Source of the DNA: JACOYH01 sp964469735 | GTDB lineage: Bacteria > Patescibacteriota > Minisyncoccia > Minisyncoccales > MHMH01 | Assembly: GCA_964469735.1 (NCBI GenBank) | Contig: CAYXYS010000016.1 | Location: 1 to 12,110 of the forward strand | Direction of reading: 5' to 3' | Length of the DNA: 12,110 nt | Shown here: positions 1-6,533 of the stretch, in pieces | How the letters are laid out: each line of letters opens with the position of its first letter | How positions within the stretch are numbered: position 1 is the first letter of the stretch | Translations under genes and position numbers: made by a program | Notes under the pieces: model-generated | Databases searched by the model: none | The model's input: only the letters and a program-made list of their open reading frames with translations | What the model was told of the DNA's origin: nothing

Positions 1-28
1 AAATTTTCTTATTCATACTTTTTGTTTA

Positions 29-526
29 TTATTGGGAAGTAATTTGTATTTCTTTAGCAGTAATCTCCTCTTTTCCCCTAGTATCTTCTCCGGAAACAAC
101 GAAAAGGTAATCGCCGGAAACAATGTCGGCAAACGTTAGCGACATTTTTTGAGGGGAGTCAGCTAGCGATTCTCCTGCGACATACCGGAAAATATCCGTC
201 TCGTCATTCACATTCACTTTAATGTTTCGATTTTTCGGTTCTTCTGCCGGTGCCAAAGGATATTGTTCCGCTATAATTTGCGCGTCCATCAATAAATAAC
301 CATCCCCCTTCTGAAGTACGGTCCCGGACAGCCGGTAAAAACCTTCTGTCGATAGGAATGAGTACGATGATTCCAGTTGAATTTTCAACCAATCCAATTC
401 CGATTGGATCACCTCATTGACTTTATTCTGCCAAAGCACCCTTTCATTAATCTTTCCTATCCAAAAACCGATCGCAAGGGAAGCCACACAAACTACAACC
501 AATGATATGGTAATCTTTCTATCCAT
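29..526 (-). CDS. Membrane-anchored protein with a possible OB-fold-like domain, function unknown
   Basis: The protein has 165 residues from the ATG at 526. The open frame runs upstream to 637, but that extension crosses a terminator hairpin and has no convincing start, so the internal ATG (MDRKITISL) is chosen. Residues 5-24 form a hydrophobic anchor, and residues 25-60 look helical. Residues 65-163 are beta-rich: a GTV start, RNIKVNVNDETDIF, then SGDYLFVVSGED and a closing TAKEIQI. That pattern resembles small OB-fold-like (DUF5666-type) domains, but the resemblance is weak. The anchor places the domain outside the membrane. A GGAGGTG lies about 24 bases upstream, too far for an ordinary ribosome-binding site. 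The gene sits beyond the clpP terminator, so it needs readthrough or its own promoter, and I could not identify one. Confidence 0.7.
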   Translation of the reverse strand: MDRKITISLVVVCVASLAIGFWIGKINERVLWQNKVNEVIQSELDWLKIQLESSYSFLSTEGFYRLSGTVLQKGDGYLLMDAQIIAEQYPLAPAEEPKNRNIKVNVNDETDIFRYVAGESLADSPQKMSLTFADIVSGDYLFVVSGEDTRGKEEITAKEIQITSQ

Positions 527-560
527 GTTTCTGTATTCTTTATAATAACACCTCCAGAAA

Positions 561-592
561 AATAAAAAAAACTCCCCGGAAAGATCAGGGAG
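561..592 (-). terminator. Rho-independent terminator after clpP
   Basis: Read on the minus strand, a CTCCC/GGGAG stem (arms at 588-592 and 572-576) with an 11-base loop is followed by eight T residues and more AT-rich sequence. It begins about 50 bases after the clpP stop, as expected for the end of the tig-clpP unit. The short stem makes it moderate in strength. A perfect TTGATTGA/TCAATCAA inverted repeat at about 603-627 lies just before it and may add structure. Confidence 0.65.
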
Positions 593-642
593 CCGTAGAT
601 AAATTGATTGAAGCAAAGCCTCAATCAAACGCCTCAATCAAA

Positions 643-1227
643 TTAGGATTTGGTTTTGATCACTTTATCAATGATGCCGTATTCTTTGGCTTCCTCGGAA
701 GTAAGGTAAAAATCCCTGTCAGTGTCTTTTTCAACCTTCTTCAGCGGCTGGCCCGTGTGTTTTGACAGAATATTGTTCAGTTTTTCTTTAATCTTCAAAA
801 TCTGCTTGGCTGTAATTTCTATTTCCGTAGCTTGCCCGGTAACGCCTCCGGCAACCTGGTGCAAAAGTATTTGGGAGTTGGGAAGAGCAAATCTCTTTCC
901 TTTGGCTCCGGCAGCCAGCAAAGTGGCTCCCATGGAAGCGGCCGAACCAACACAGACTGTGGAAACATCGGGCTTTACGTACTGCATAGTATCGTAAACG
1001 GCCATACCAGCTGTAACCGAACCTCCGGGGGTGTTCAAATAAAGCTGTATATCCTTCTGGGGATCTTTGGAGGCAAGGAAAAGCAACTGGGCGATGACGG
1101 AATTGGCCACAACATCGTTTACCGGTCCGCCAAGGAAAATAATCCTTTCCTTGAGAAGGCGGGAATATATGTCGTAGGCCCGCTCCCCGTATTGGGATTT
1201 TTCTATTACGGTTGGAATTAAGTTCAT
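643..1227 (-). CDS. clpP: ATP-dependent Clp protease proteolytic subunit ClpP
   Basis: ClpP is the serine peptidase that forms a two-ring, 14-subunit chamber and degrades proteins fed by a Clp ATPase (ClpX, ClpA or ClpC). The 194 residues match the usual family length. The catalytic triad is visible: Ser98 in GSAASMGA, His123 in LLHQ and Asp172 in DRDFYLT. The oxyanion and strand motif NTPGGSVTAG is at 65-74. The N-terminus MNLIPTVIE matches the usual mature region, so no long propeptide is expected. It follows tig by 64 bases on the same strand, which is the classic tig-clpP order, but clpX does not follow here. The start has only a weak GGA as ribosome-binding site. Confidence 0.97.
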   Translation of the reverse strand: MNLIPTVIEKSQYGERAYDIYSRLLKERIIFLGGPVNDVVANSVIAQLLFLASKDPQKDIQLYLNTPGGSVTAGMAVYDTMQYVKPDVSTVCVGSAASMGATLLAAGAKGKRFALPNSQILLHQVAGGVTGQATEIEITAKQILKIKEKLNNILSKHTGQPLKKVEKDTDRDFYLTSEEAKEYGIIDKVIKTKS

Positions 1228-1259
1228 GTTAGTCCAAGATTTAATGATTATTCATTAGC

Positions 1260-1287
1260 GAACCAAGGTTCTCGAGCGAAGCGAGAG
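1260..1287. repeat. Short intergenic palindromes between tig and clpP
   Basis: A 12-base perfect palindrome, GAACCAAGGTTC, at 1260-1271 is followed by a TCTCG/CGAGA stem (1270-1274 with 1282-1286). No T-run follows on either strand, so this is not a normal terminator. It may be an mRNA processing or stability element, or a remnant of the GC-rich palindromes found elsewhere in the window. Confidence 0.4.
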
Positions 1288-1291
1288 GTTC

Positions 1292-2209
1292 TTACTTTAA
1301 AAAATTTTCAAGCAATTGGAATGCTTTTTCGTTCATTATCACTTCTTTACTATACTCTTTCAACCTCTCCTGGTCAAGCTGGCTGGCTTGAGGATAGTTT
1401 TTGAAAATTTTCTCGGTTTCAGCTTTAATCTCCTCTTCTGCGGCCTCGAGTTTTTCCTGCTTGGCAATTTCCCTTAAAATAAGGGAATTTCTGACTTTCT
1501 TCTCAGCTTCCGGCTTTAAAGAATCGAATATTTCACTCTCATTCTTGCCGACTTTATTTAAGTATTCTTCAAAACTGATTCCGAGCATCTGGCCGACTTG
1601 ATGTTTGAGGTTTTCCAGCATCCTGGCTTGTTCGGACTCTAAAAGAGCAATGGGAATCTCAATATTGGCTGCCTTCCCTATTTTCTCCAGCATCTCTTCC
1701 CTCAACCTTTCCTTTTCCCTGTTCTCTTTCTGCTCTTTCAATTTGGCTATTTCCGAATCAGTTACTTTAATCTCTTTTTTTTCGATCCCGGAAACGATTT
1801 TTTTGTAGTCGGGAAGCTCTATTTCCGGCATAACCGAAACAGTAGCTTTAAATTCCAAGGGGTTGCCCGGAGCCCCGCCCGCCTTTGACTGAGCCAAAGG
1901 CGATGTCGGGCGCGGCATTTTCAGTATCTCTATTTTCGGCTGGCCGATGGCATTGATGTCGTTTTCCCGAACAGCTTTAACGTAGCTATCTCTAATGCAA
2001 AGCTCCCCGGCTTCAGCCATAATATTCTGCTCTCCTGCTTCTTTCTCCACTATTTCCGCCGGGACTTTTCCCTTTCTAAACCCTTCCTTTTCAAAATTCT
2101 TGGATATTTCCAAAACCGCCTTCTCGCGAAAAGGCTGGAATTCTTCCGCAGGAATCTCTACTCTTAATTCAACCTGCGACTGGGGAAGCTTTTTGACTTC
2201 TGTTTTCAT
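1292..2209 (-). CDS. tig: Trigger factor, short form apparently lacking the PPIase domain
   Basis: Trigger factor is the ribosome-docked chaperone that binds nascent chains. The N-terminal ribosome-binding domain is clear: VELRVEIPAEEF near residues 13-24 and the docking signature GFRKGKVP at 43-50. The strand ending EFKATVSVMPEIELPDY (119-135) matches the end of that domain. The sequence then goes almost directly into the helical C-terminal arm domain (about 150-305, with IEIPIALLESEQARML typical). The FKBP-like isomerase domain that normally sits between them is not visible. This explains 305 residues against roughly 430 in E. coli. Residues about 99-113 (PRPTSPLAQSKAGGA) look like an in-frame insertion encoded by a GC-rich palindrome. 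It heads the tig-clpP unit. No clear Shine-Dalgarno sequence precedes the ATG. Confidence 0.93.
   Translation of the reverse strand: MKTEVKKLPQSQVELRVEIPAEEFQPFREKAVLEISKNFEKEGFRKGKVPAEIVEKEAGEQNIMAEAGELCIRDSYVKAVRENDINAIGQPKIEILKMPRPTSPLAQSKAGGAPGNPLEFKATVSVMPEIELPDYKKIVSGIEKKEIKVTDSEIAKLKEQKENREKERLREEMLEKIGKAANIEIPIALLESEQARMLENLKHQVGQMLGISFEEYLNKVGKNESEIFDSLKPEAEKKVRNSLILREIAKQEKLEAAEEEIKAETEKIFKNYPQASQLDQERLKEYSKEVIMNEKAFQLLENFLK
1876..1912. repeat. GC-rich palindromic element inserted in frame in tig
   Basis: Nested inverted repeats are present: CGCCC (1876-1880) with GGGCG (1908-1912), and GCCTTTG (1881-1887) with CAAAGGC (1895-1901), around a 7-base loop. The segment encodes the Pro/Ala/Gly-rich stretch at about residues 99-113, between two conserved strands. 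Its composition differs from the surrounding AT-rich gene, which suggests a mobile or copied palindrome that kept the reading frame. Confidence 0.65.
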
Positions 2210-2261
2210 GGTTTGACTTTTACGTTTAATGATTTAATCTGTTAATTAGTTCTTGGCGCTC

Positions 2262-2290
2262 TTTATATTCTAAAATAGGAGGATTGGCAA
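2262..2290 (-). promoter_or_regulatory. Candidate promoter for tig-clpP
   Basis: On the minus strand TTGCCA (2285-2290) and TATAAA (2262-2267) are separated by 17 bases. Transcription would begin near 2255 and give a leader of about 46 bases before the tig ATG. The -35 box overlaps the start region of the divergent plus-strand gene. This is a sequence match only. Confidence 0.45.
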
Positions 2291-2770
2291 ATGGCTTGGG
2301 AGCAAATAGTGGGTTTTTTTACCATGTGGCTGCATCCTGAAATTACGATAGCATTATGGTCCAGGGCACATACGCCTTTATGGCAGACGCTTCTATACAC
2401 CAGTCTCTGGACTTCTTTTACCTTAGTACTAACCTATTTGGGAGCAGGCTGGGTAAAGAAGAGGCTGGGGGGAGTAGAAGTTGCAAGAAAGATAATCAAG
2501 GTTGTAGAAGAGTGGCAGCGCAAGAGAGAAAATAAGGAAAACAACGGCAAATATCAAAAAAAGATAGTAAGCCTGCTTTCCCGCCAGAAGGAATGGCTCG
2601 TTCTGGCTTGCGGATTTATTCCTTTTGTCTACGGACTGCCCGCCGCCGTGATTGTCACCGCAAAGCTGATGGAGATAAGAAGGGCATTGCCTATTTTGAT
2701 GTTAGGAAACATCTTCCGAAATGCCATTATCTGCCTTTCAATTTATCAAGGATTTGCCTTCTTTTCTTAA
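2291..2770 (+). CDS. Small multi-pass membrane protein, function unknown
   Basis: The protein has 159 residues. A strong AGGAGG ribosome-binding site at 2277-2282, 8 bases before the ATG, supports the start, and this contrasts with most genes here. Hydrophobic segments are at about 31-52, 102-124 and 133-157. Between the first two lies a charged, probably cytoplasmic helix (55-100, rich in Lys, Arg and Glu). The C-terminal half (GFIPFVYGLPAAVIVTAKLM, then a Gly-Asn-containing helix) faintly recalls small SNARE-associated/DedA-like membrane proteins, but I cannot assign the family. It is a single-gene unit, divergent from tig and convergent with hppA, ending in its own terminator. Confidence 0.8.
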   Translation: MAWEQIVGFFTMWLHPEITIALWSRAHTPLWQTLLYTSLWTSFTLVLTYLGAGWVKKRLGGVEVARKIIKVVEEWQRKRENKENNGKYQKKIVSLLSRQKEWLVLACGFIPFVYGLPAAVIVTAKLMEIRRALPILMLGNIFRNAIICLSIYQGFAFFS

Positions 2771-2810
2771 AAGCGCTTCTGTCCCGAAAAAGACGGCGGC
2801 GCTTTTTATT
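2769..2810 (+). terminator. Rho-independent terminator after the 159-residue membrane protein
   Basis: An AAAAGCGC/GCGCTTTT stem (2769-2776 with 2799-2806) has an inner GTC/GAC pairing and a T-rich tail. It begins at the stop codon of the preceding gene. Confidence 0.72.
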
Positions 2811-2895
2811 TTACTACACTAGAAGCGCGTTTTACAAGACTCGTATCACCAATAAAGAATATAGCTGAAAACTTAATAAACATTGCTTAGTTTTA

Positions 2896-2925
2896 GTCAG
2901 AAAAAATTAATTAATTTTTTCTGAC
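2896..2925. terminator. Perfect 30-base palindrome, probable bidirectional terminator
   Basis: The sequence is fully self-complementary: GTCAGAAAAAA, then TTAATTAA, then the mirror arm ending CTGAC. Each strand gives an A-rich 5' arm and a T-rich 3' arm. It lies 20 bases past the hppA stop, between two convergent genes, where a two-way terminator is expected. The AT-rich stem is weaker than a usual GC-rich terminator. Confidence 0.6.
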
Positions 2926-2944
2926 GCAGGGCTTCTAACGTGGT

Positions 2945-4927
2945 TTACACCAAAAACCCGACAATCAAAAGGGCCACAATATTCAGCACCTTGATCATGG
3001 GGTTGATGGCAGGCCCGGCCGTATCCTTATATGGATCGCCTACGGTGTCTCCGGTTATGGCCGCTTCATGGGCAAAACTGCCCTTACCTCCGAAGTTGCC
3101 TTCTTCAATATATTTTTTAGCATTGTCCCAAGCCCCACCTCCGGAAGTCATAGATATGGCCACGAAAAATCCTGTAATGATGCTTCCGATTAAAAGGCCG
3201 CCCAAAGCTTCCGGACCCAAAATGAATCCCACTAAAATCGGGAATACAATGGGCAGCATAGCTGGAACAATCATTTCTTTTAGAGCGGATTTGGTGACTA
3301 TATCAACGCAAGTTCCGTATTCGGGCTTGGCTTCCCCTTCCATTAATCCTTTTATTTCCCTAAACTGCCTCCTAACTTCGTCCACTACTTTCGATCCGGC
3401 TTTACCAACAGCAGTCATAGCCATAGAAGAAAACAGGTATGGCAATAGCCCGCCGATAAACAGCCCTATTACGACTCGATAGTCCTCCAGCAAAAACGAA
3501 ACTCTGGCTCCCAATCCCTGTATTTCCTGAGTGTAAGCGGAAAAAAGAACTAAAGCGGCCAAGGCAGCTGAAGCTATGGCATAAGCTTTCGTTACCGCCT
3601 TGGTAGTATTCCCTACCGAATCCAGGGCGTCGGTTACTTCCCTAACCTTTCCGTCCAGGCCGGCCATTTCAGCTATACCCGAAGCGTTATCGGTAATCGG
3701 CCCGTAGGAATCTAGAGCGACTATTATGCCGGCCATGGAAAGCATGGAAACCGCCGCTATGGCCAATCCCTCCATTCCTCCCGCCAAAAAGCTGACCAGG
3801 ATTGCAATGGATATGAGGAAAACCGGCAAAGCCGTTGATTTCAAGCCCACAGCTAAGCCGGTAATAATATTGGTAGCGTGCCCTGTTTGGGAAGCTTCTG
3901 CTATTGATTTAACCGGCCGGTATTTTTTGGAAGTATAGTATTCGGTAATTATAAACATCCCGCCGGCCACTATTAATCCCATAAGAGCTGGAAGGTAAAT
4001 CTGCCAAAAATCTATATTTAGGGAAGCCACGGCTCTCCTGACCGGGGAAATAAATCCAACTGCCGAAATAATTGAAGTGGCTATCAATCCCTTGTATAAG
4101 GCGGCCATAATATTTTGGCTTTTTCCCAGCCTGACAAAAAAACTTCCGATAATGGAGGCGAGAATAGCCACCGATCCAAGCATTAAGGGTAAAAGCATAA
4201 TGGCAGTAGTTCCCGGAAACAGCAAGGCCCCTAAAATCATGCCCGCTATCAAGGTAACCACATAGGTTTCGAAAATATCGGCTGCCATGCCGGCACAGTC
4301 TCCGACGTTATCCCCCACCTGGTCGGCAATCACCGCCGGATTTCTAGGGTCATCCTCAGGAATTCCTTTTTCTATCTTCCCGACTAAATCAGCTCCTACG
4401 TCAGCGGCTTTGGTATAAATTCCCCCCCCAAGCCTGGCAAACACCGATATTAAAGAAGCTCCAAATCCCAAAGCTATTAAAGGTTTTATGTCTTGAAAGA
4501 TAAAATAAAACAGAGAAACGGCCAAAAGTCCCAGGCCTACTACCAAAAATCCGGTCACCGCCCCTCCCTTAAAAGAAAGGTTTAAGGCCGGCTCAAGCCC
4601 TCTTTTGGCGGCTTCAGTAACCCTGACATTGGTTCTGGTAGAAATGGTCATGCCGATGAATCCGGCAAGAGCTGAAAACAATGCTCCCACTAAAAATCCA
4701 AGGCCTGTCTTAAATCCCAGCAAAACCCAGAGGAGTAAAAAAAGAAAAACGGCCACTATGGCCACGCTTTTATACTGCCTCCGAAGGTAGGCTTTGGCCC
4801 CCTCCTTAATGTAATTGGAAACGGCAATCATCTTGCCGGAACCCTCTCTGGCACCCTGAATCCTTTTTATCAAAAAAAAGGCGAAAATGATGGCGAATAA
4901 GGAAACTAATATTGGAATATAGAGCAT
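2945..4927 (-). CDS. hppA: Membrane-bound proton-translocating pyrophosphatase, K+-independent type
   Basis: This integral membrane enzyme hydrolyses pyrophosphate and pumps H+ across the membrane, linking biosynthetic pyrophosphate to membrane energy. Its 660 residues with about 16 hydrophobic segments fit the family. The substrate-binding signature is intact at about 167-220: GGGIYTKAADVGADLVGK, then EDDPRNPA and DQVGDNVGDCAGMAADIFE. The second acidic cluster is at 598-650 (GGAWDNAKK, GDTVGDPYKDTAGPA). In GNTTKAVTKA, Lys443 takes the position that separates K+-independent (Lys) from K+-dependent (Ala) enzymes. This predicts a K+-independent H+ pump, since Na+-pumping members are K+-dependent. 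The ATG is 10 bases after the nusA stop with no ribosome-binding site, so it is probably co-transcribed and translationally coupled to nusA. Confidence 0.97.
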   Translation of the reverse strand: MLYIPILVSLFAIIFAFFLIKRIQGAREGSGKMIAVSNYIKEGAKAYLRRQYKSVAIVAVFLFLLLWVLLGFKTGLGFLVGALFSALAGFIGMTISTRTNVRVTEAAKRGLEPALNLSFKGGAVTGFLVVGLGLLAVSLFYFIFQDIKPLIALGFGASLISVFARLGGGIYTKAADVGADLVGKIEKGIPEDDPRNPAVIADQVGDNVGDCAGMAADIFETYVVTLIAGMILGALLFPGTTAIMLLPLMLGSVAILASIIGSFFVRLGKSQNIMAALYKGLIATSIISAVGFISPVRRAVASLNIDFWQIYLPALMGLIVAGGMFIITEYYTSKKYRPVKSIAEASQTGHATNIITGLAVGLKSTALPVFLISIAILVSFLAGGMEGLAIAAVSMLSMAGIIVALDSYGPITDNASGIAEMAGLDGKVREVTDALDSVGNTTKAVTKAYAIASAALAALVLFSAYTQEIQGLGARVSFLLEDYRVVIGLFIGGLLPYLFSSMAMTAVGKAGSKVVDEVRRQFREIKGLMEGEAKPEYGTCVDIVTKSALKEMIVPAMLPIVFPILVGFILGPEALGGLLIGSIITGFFVAISMTSGGGAWDNAKKYIEEGNFGGKGSFAHEAAITGDTVGDPYKDTAGPAINPMIKVLNIVALLIVGFLV

Positions 4928-4937
4928 ATTTTAATTG

Positions 4938-6200
4938 TTATTTTGTTTTCTTTTTAGTTTCTTTTTTCTCTTTATTTTCTTTTTTTCTTTTAATTTTTGG
5001 CTTTTCTTCTTTTTCTCCTTCGACTTCCGGCTCCGAGGCTGCCTGCCCTTCTTCGGGAGCGGCTGCGGCCTTCACTTCCGAGCTTTCCGGAGACCTGACA
5101 TCTATTTTCCAGCCGGTCAGCTTGGCTGCCAGCCTGACATTCTGCCCGTCTTTGCCTATAGCCAAAGAAAGTTGGTCTTCTGGGACAACAGCCAGGGCTT
5201 TATTTTTTGGTTGGATTTTAACTTCTTCAACTTTGGCGGGGGAAAGGGCGTTGGCAATATATTCTTCGGGTTTTTCCTTCCATTCTATAATATCGATTTT
5301 CTCGCCTCCCAGTTCATTGATTACAGCCGACACCCTAGTGCCTCTCTGGCCGACCATACTGCCTATGGGATCCACTCCTTCAACGGTGGAAGTAACGGCT
5401 ATTTTTGAACGGGAACCAGCCTCACGGGCAACCGATTTTATCACAACGGAACCGGCAGAAACTTCGGGAACCTCCAACTCAAAGAGCTTGGAAATTATCT
5501 TGGGATAAGCTCTGGATAGAAAAACCGAAGGCCCTTTCGGAGTTTCTTCCACTTTCAAAAGATAAACCTTAAGGCGCTGGCCCGGCCTGTAGAATTCTCC
5601 GGGAACCTGCTCCTCTTTGGGAAGCAGTCCCAAAGTTTTTCCAATGTCCATAAAAACTATCCGGCCCTCTACTCTCTGGACTATTCCTGAAATAATCTCC
5701 CCCTCTTTAGACTTGAATTCGTTGAATACGTATTCCCGCTCCGCTTCTCTTATTCTCTGTAAAATAACCTGTTTAGCGGTTTGGGCGGCTATCCGGCCGT
5801 AGTCTTCGCGGGTCTCCAGTATCGTTTCCAGGTCTTCTCCAGCCTTAATCTTGGGGTTTTCTTTTTTAGCCTCATCCAGCATTATGTGCTTTTCGGGATT
5901 AAAGCGGATTTTTTTATCCGCCGAAGCCTCGGCGGAGGCGGGCCTTTCTTCTTCCTTCATCTTTTCCAGCTCCTCCTCCGAATAAATCATGCTTTCATCA
6001 ACGACCTGCTTGACCTGCCAAAACTTAACCTGGCCGGTCTCGGGATCGAGCTTGGCTTTGACTATCTGGCCTTTTTTGCCGTAGTCTTTTTTGTAAGCTG
6101 CCGCTATCGCCATCTCAATGGTTTCCATCACTTTTTCTTTCGGTATCCCTTTTTCTTCGGCAATTTGAGCAATGGCTGAAGCAAACGATTTTAAATCCAT
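4938..6200 (-). CDS. nusA: Transcription termination/antitermination factor NusA
   Basis: NusA binds RNA polymerase and nascent RNA and controls pausing, intrinsic termination and antitermination. Domains in order: N-terminal RNA-polymerase-binding domain (1-160), S1 domain (about 165-232, EIISGIVQRVEGRIVFMDIG), KH1 (about 250-310, GxxG loop at 284-287) and KH2 (about 325-369, IGKDGQNVRLAAKLTGWKID). The C-terminal 50 residues are disordered: an Ala/Glu-rich segment, then a Lys-rich tail. Residues 86-96 (RPASAEASADK) look like an in-frame insertion from a palindromic element. The total of 420 residues fits forms without the C-terminal acidic repeats. The usual neighbours rimP and infB are absent, and hppA follows. 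No Shine-Dalgarno sequence precedes the ATG. Expression is probably governed by the leader hairpin upstream. Confidence 0.97.
   Translation of the reverse strand: MDLKSFASAIAQIAEEKGIPKEKVMETIEMAIAAAYKKDYGKKGQIVKAKLDPETGQVKFWQVKQVVDESMIYSEEELEKMKEEERPASAEASADKKIRFNPEKHIMLDEAKKENPKIKAGEDLETILETREDYGRIAAQTAKQVILQRIREAEREYVFNEFKSKEGEIISGIVQRVEGRIVFMDIGKTLGLLPKEEQVPGEFYRPGQRLKVYLLKVEETPKGPSVFLSRAYPKIISKLFELEVPEVSAGSVVIKSVAREAGSRSKIAVTSTVEGVDPIGSMVGQRGTRVSAVINELGGEKIDIIEWKEKPEEYIANALSPAKVEEVKIQPKNKALAVVPEDQLSLAIGKDGQNVRLAAKLTGWKIDVRSPESSEVKAAAAPEEGQAASEPEVEGEKEEKPKIKRKKENKEKKETKKKTK
5904..5936. repeat. Palindromic element inserted in frame in nusA
   Basis: TCCGCCGA (5917-5924) and TCGGCGGA (5929-5936) form a perfect 8-base inverted repeat around AGCC. 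A partly overlapping GCGGAT/ATCCGC pair (5904-5909 with 5916-5921) lies beside it. It encodes the SAEASADK segment of NusA in the variable loop before the S1 domain. This is a second example of the palindrome-in-gene pattern seen in tig. Confidence 0.65.
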
Positions 6201-6232
6201 GTTTTTTATTTCTAATTATTTATTGCTTTTCT

Positions 6233-6259
6233 AAAAAAGAAAGCCCGTTTCCAACGGAC
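6233..6259 (-). terminator. Terminator-like hairpin in the nusA leader (candidate attenuator)
   Basis: On the minus strand a 7-base stem, GTCCGTT with AACGGGC, has a GGA loop and is followed by TTTCTTTTTT. It lies between the promoter at 6289-6318 and the nusA ATG at 6200. Transcripts would either stop after about 50 bases or read through into nusA. This suits attenuation, possibly feedback by NusA itself. No alternative antiterminator pairing is obvious by eye. Confidence 0.65.
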
Positions 6260-6288
6260 CTGACTTCACAGCAACCAAAACTGAATTT

Positions 6289-6318
6289 ATTATATGCTTT
6301 TCCTGACCCTCTTGTCAA
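6289..6318 (-). promoter_or_regulatory. Strong sigma-70-type promoter for nusA-hppA
   Basis: On the minus strand TTGACA (6313-6318) and TATAAT (6289-6294), both exact consensus boxes, are separated by 18 bases. Predicted transcription starts near 6282, leaving a leader of about 82 bases that contains the terminator-like hairpin. It is back-to-back with the small-RNA promoter at 6337. Confidence 0.8.
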
Positions 6319-6324
6319 GAGGGT
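6306..6324. promoter_or_regulatory. 19-base perfect palindrome over the nusA -35 box (candidate operator)
   Basis: ACCCTCTTG, one T, then CAAGAGGGT form a perfect inverted repeat. It covers the whole -35 box of the nusA promoter and ends 12 bases before the -35 box of the divergent small-RNA promoter. Size and position fit a binding site for a dimeric regulator, but no regulator is known. Confidence 0.5.
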
Positions 6325-6336
6325 TAGAACCAGTCC

Positions 6337-6365
6337 TTGACAAATTTAAATAACTAAGATATAAT
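6337..6365 (+). promoter_or_regulatory. Consensus promoter for the structured small RNA
   Basis: TTGACA (6337-6342) and TATAAT (6360-6365) are separated by exactly 17 bases, a perfect sigma-70-type promoter. No protein-coding gene follows on this strand for over 3 kb. The predicted start is about 6372, at the base of a long RNA helix. Confidence 0.85.
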
Positions 6366-6371
6366 AATAGG

Positions 6372-6513
6372 TTACTGGCCTTTAACTAATTGGGAGTTTC
6401 CCCCTATTCCCTCCTTATTGGGGGCCCCATAAGGGGATAATGGCTTTATGCCTAAGAAGCTCCCAATTGATTGAAGGCCAACATAAAACGGGAAGATTTC
6501 TCCCGTTTTTTTT
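6372..6513 (+). ncRNA. Structured small RNA of about 140 nt, possibly 6S-like
   Basis: A perfect promoter lies just upstream and a strong terminator at the 3' end. Between them, 6377-6396 pairs with 6460-6479 over 20 positions: 17 Watson-Crick pairs, two G-U wobbles and one C-A mismatch. The 63-base interior contains competing GC-rich hairpins: CCCCC with GGGGG, CCCC-ATAA-GGGG at 6425-6436, and GGC/GCC at 6442-6452. No convincing ORF with a ribosome-binding site is present. A long closing helix, an interior partly open region, an apical hairpin and a small hairpin on the 3' side recall 6S RNA, which binds RNA polymerase. The sequence alone does not prove this. It shows no tmRNA or RNase P motif that I can recognise. 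It is divergent from nusA. Confidence 0.75.
6485..6513 (+). terminator. Terminator of the small RNA, perhaps bidirectional
   Basis: AAAACGGGA (6485-6493) and TCCCGTTTT (6501-6509) form a 9-base stem around a 7-base loop, with an eight-T run (6506-6513). On the minus strand the tail is TTTT, so it may also end the cca-tRNA-Ala transcript that arrives from the other side. Confidence 0.85.
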
Positions 6514-6533
6514 GTTTTACTACATGGAGCATG

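Noticed and set aside
2940..3482. A 180-codon plus-strand open frame opposite hppA
   Set aside because: It is the antisense shadow of a highly conserved pyrophosphatase C-terminus and has no ribosome-binding site or promoter.
6233..6282. GTCAGGTCCG in the nusA leader as part of an SRP (4.5S) RNA
   Set aside because: The 10-base match to the SRP RNA tip region is not followed by the GGAA loop and GAAGCAGC partner strand, and the segment is too short and ends in a terminator.
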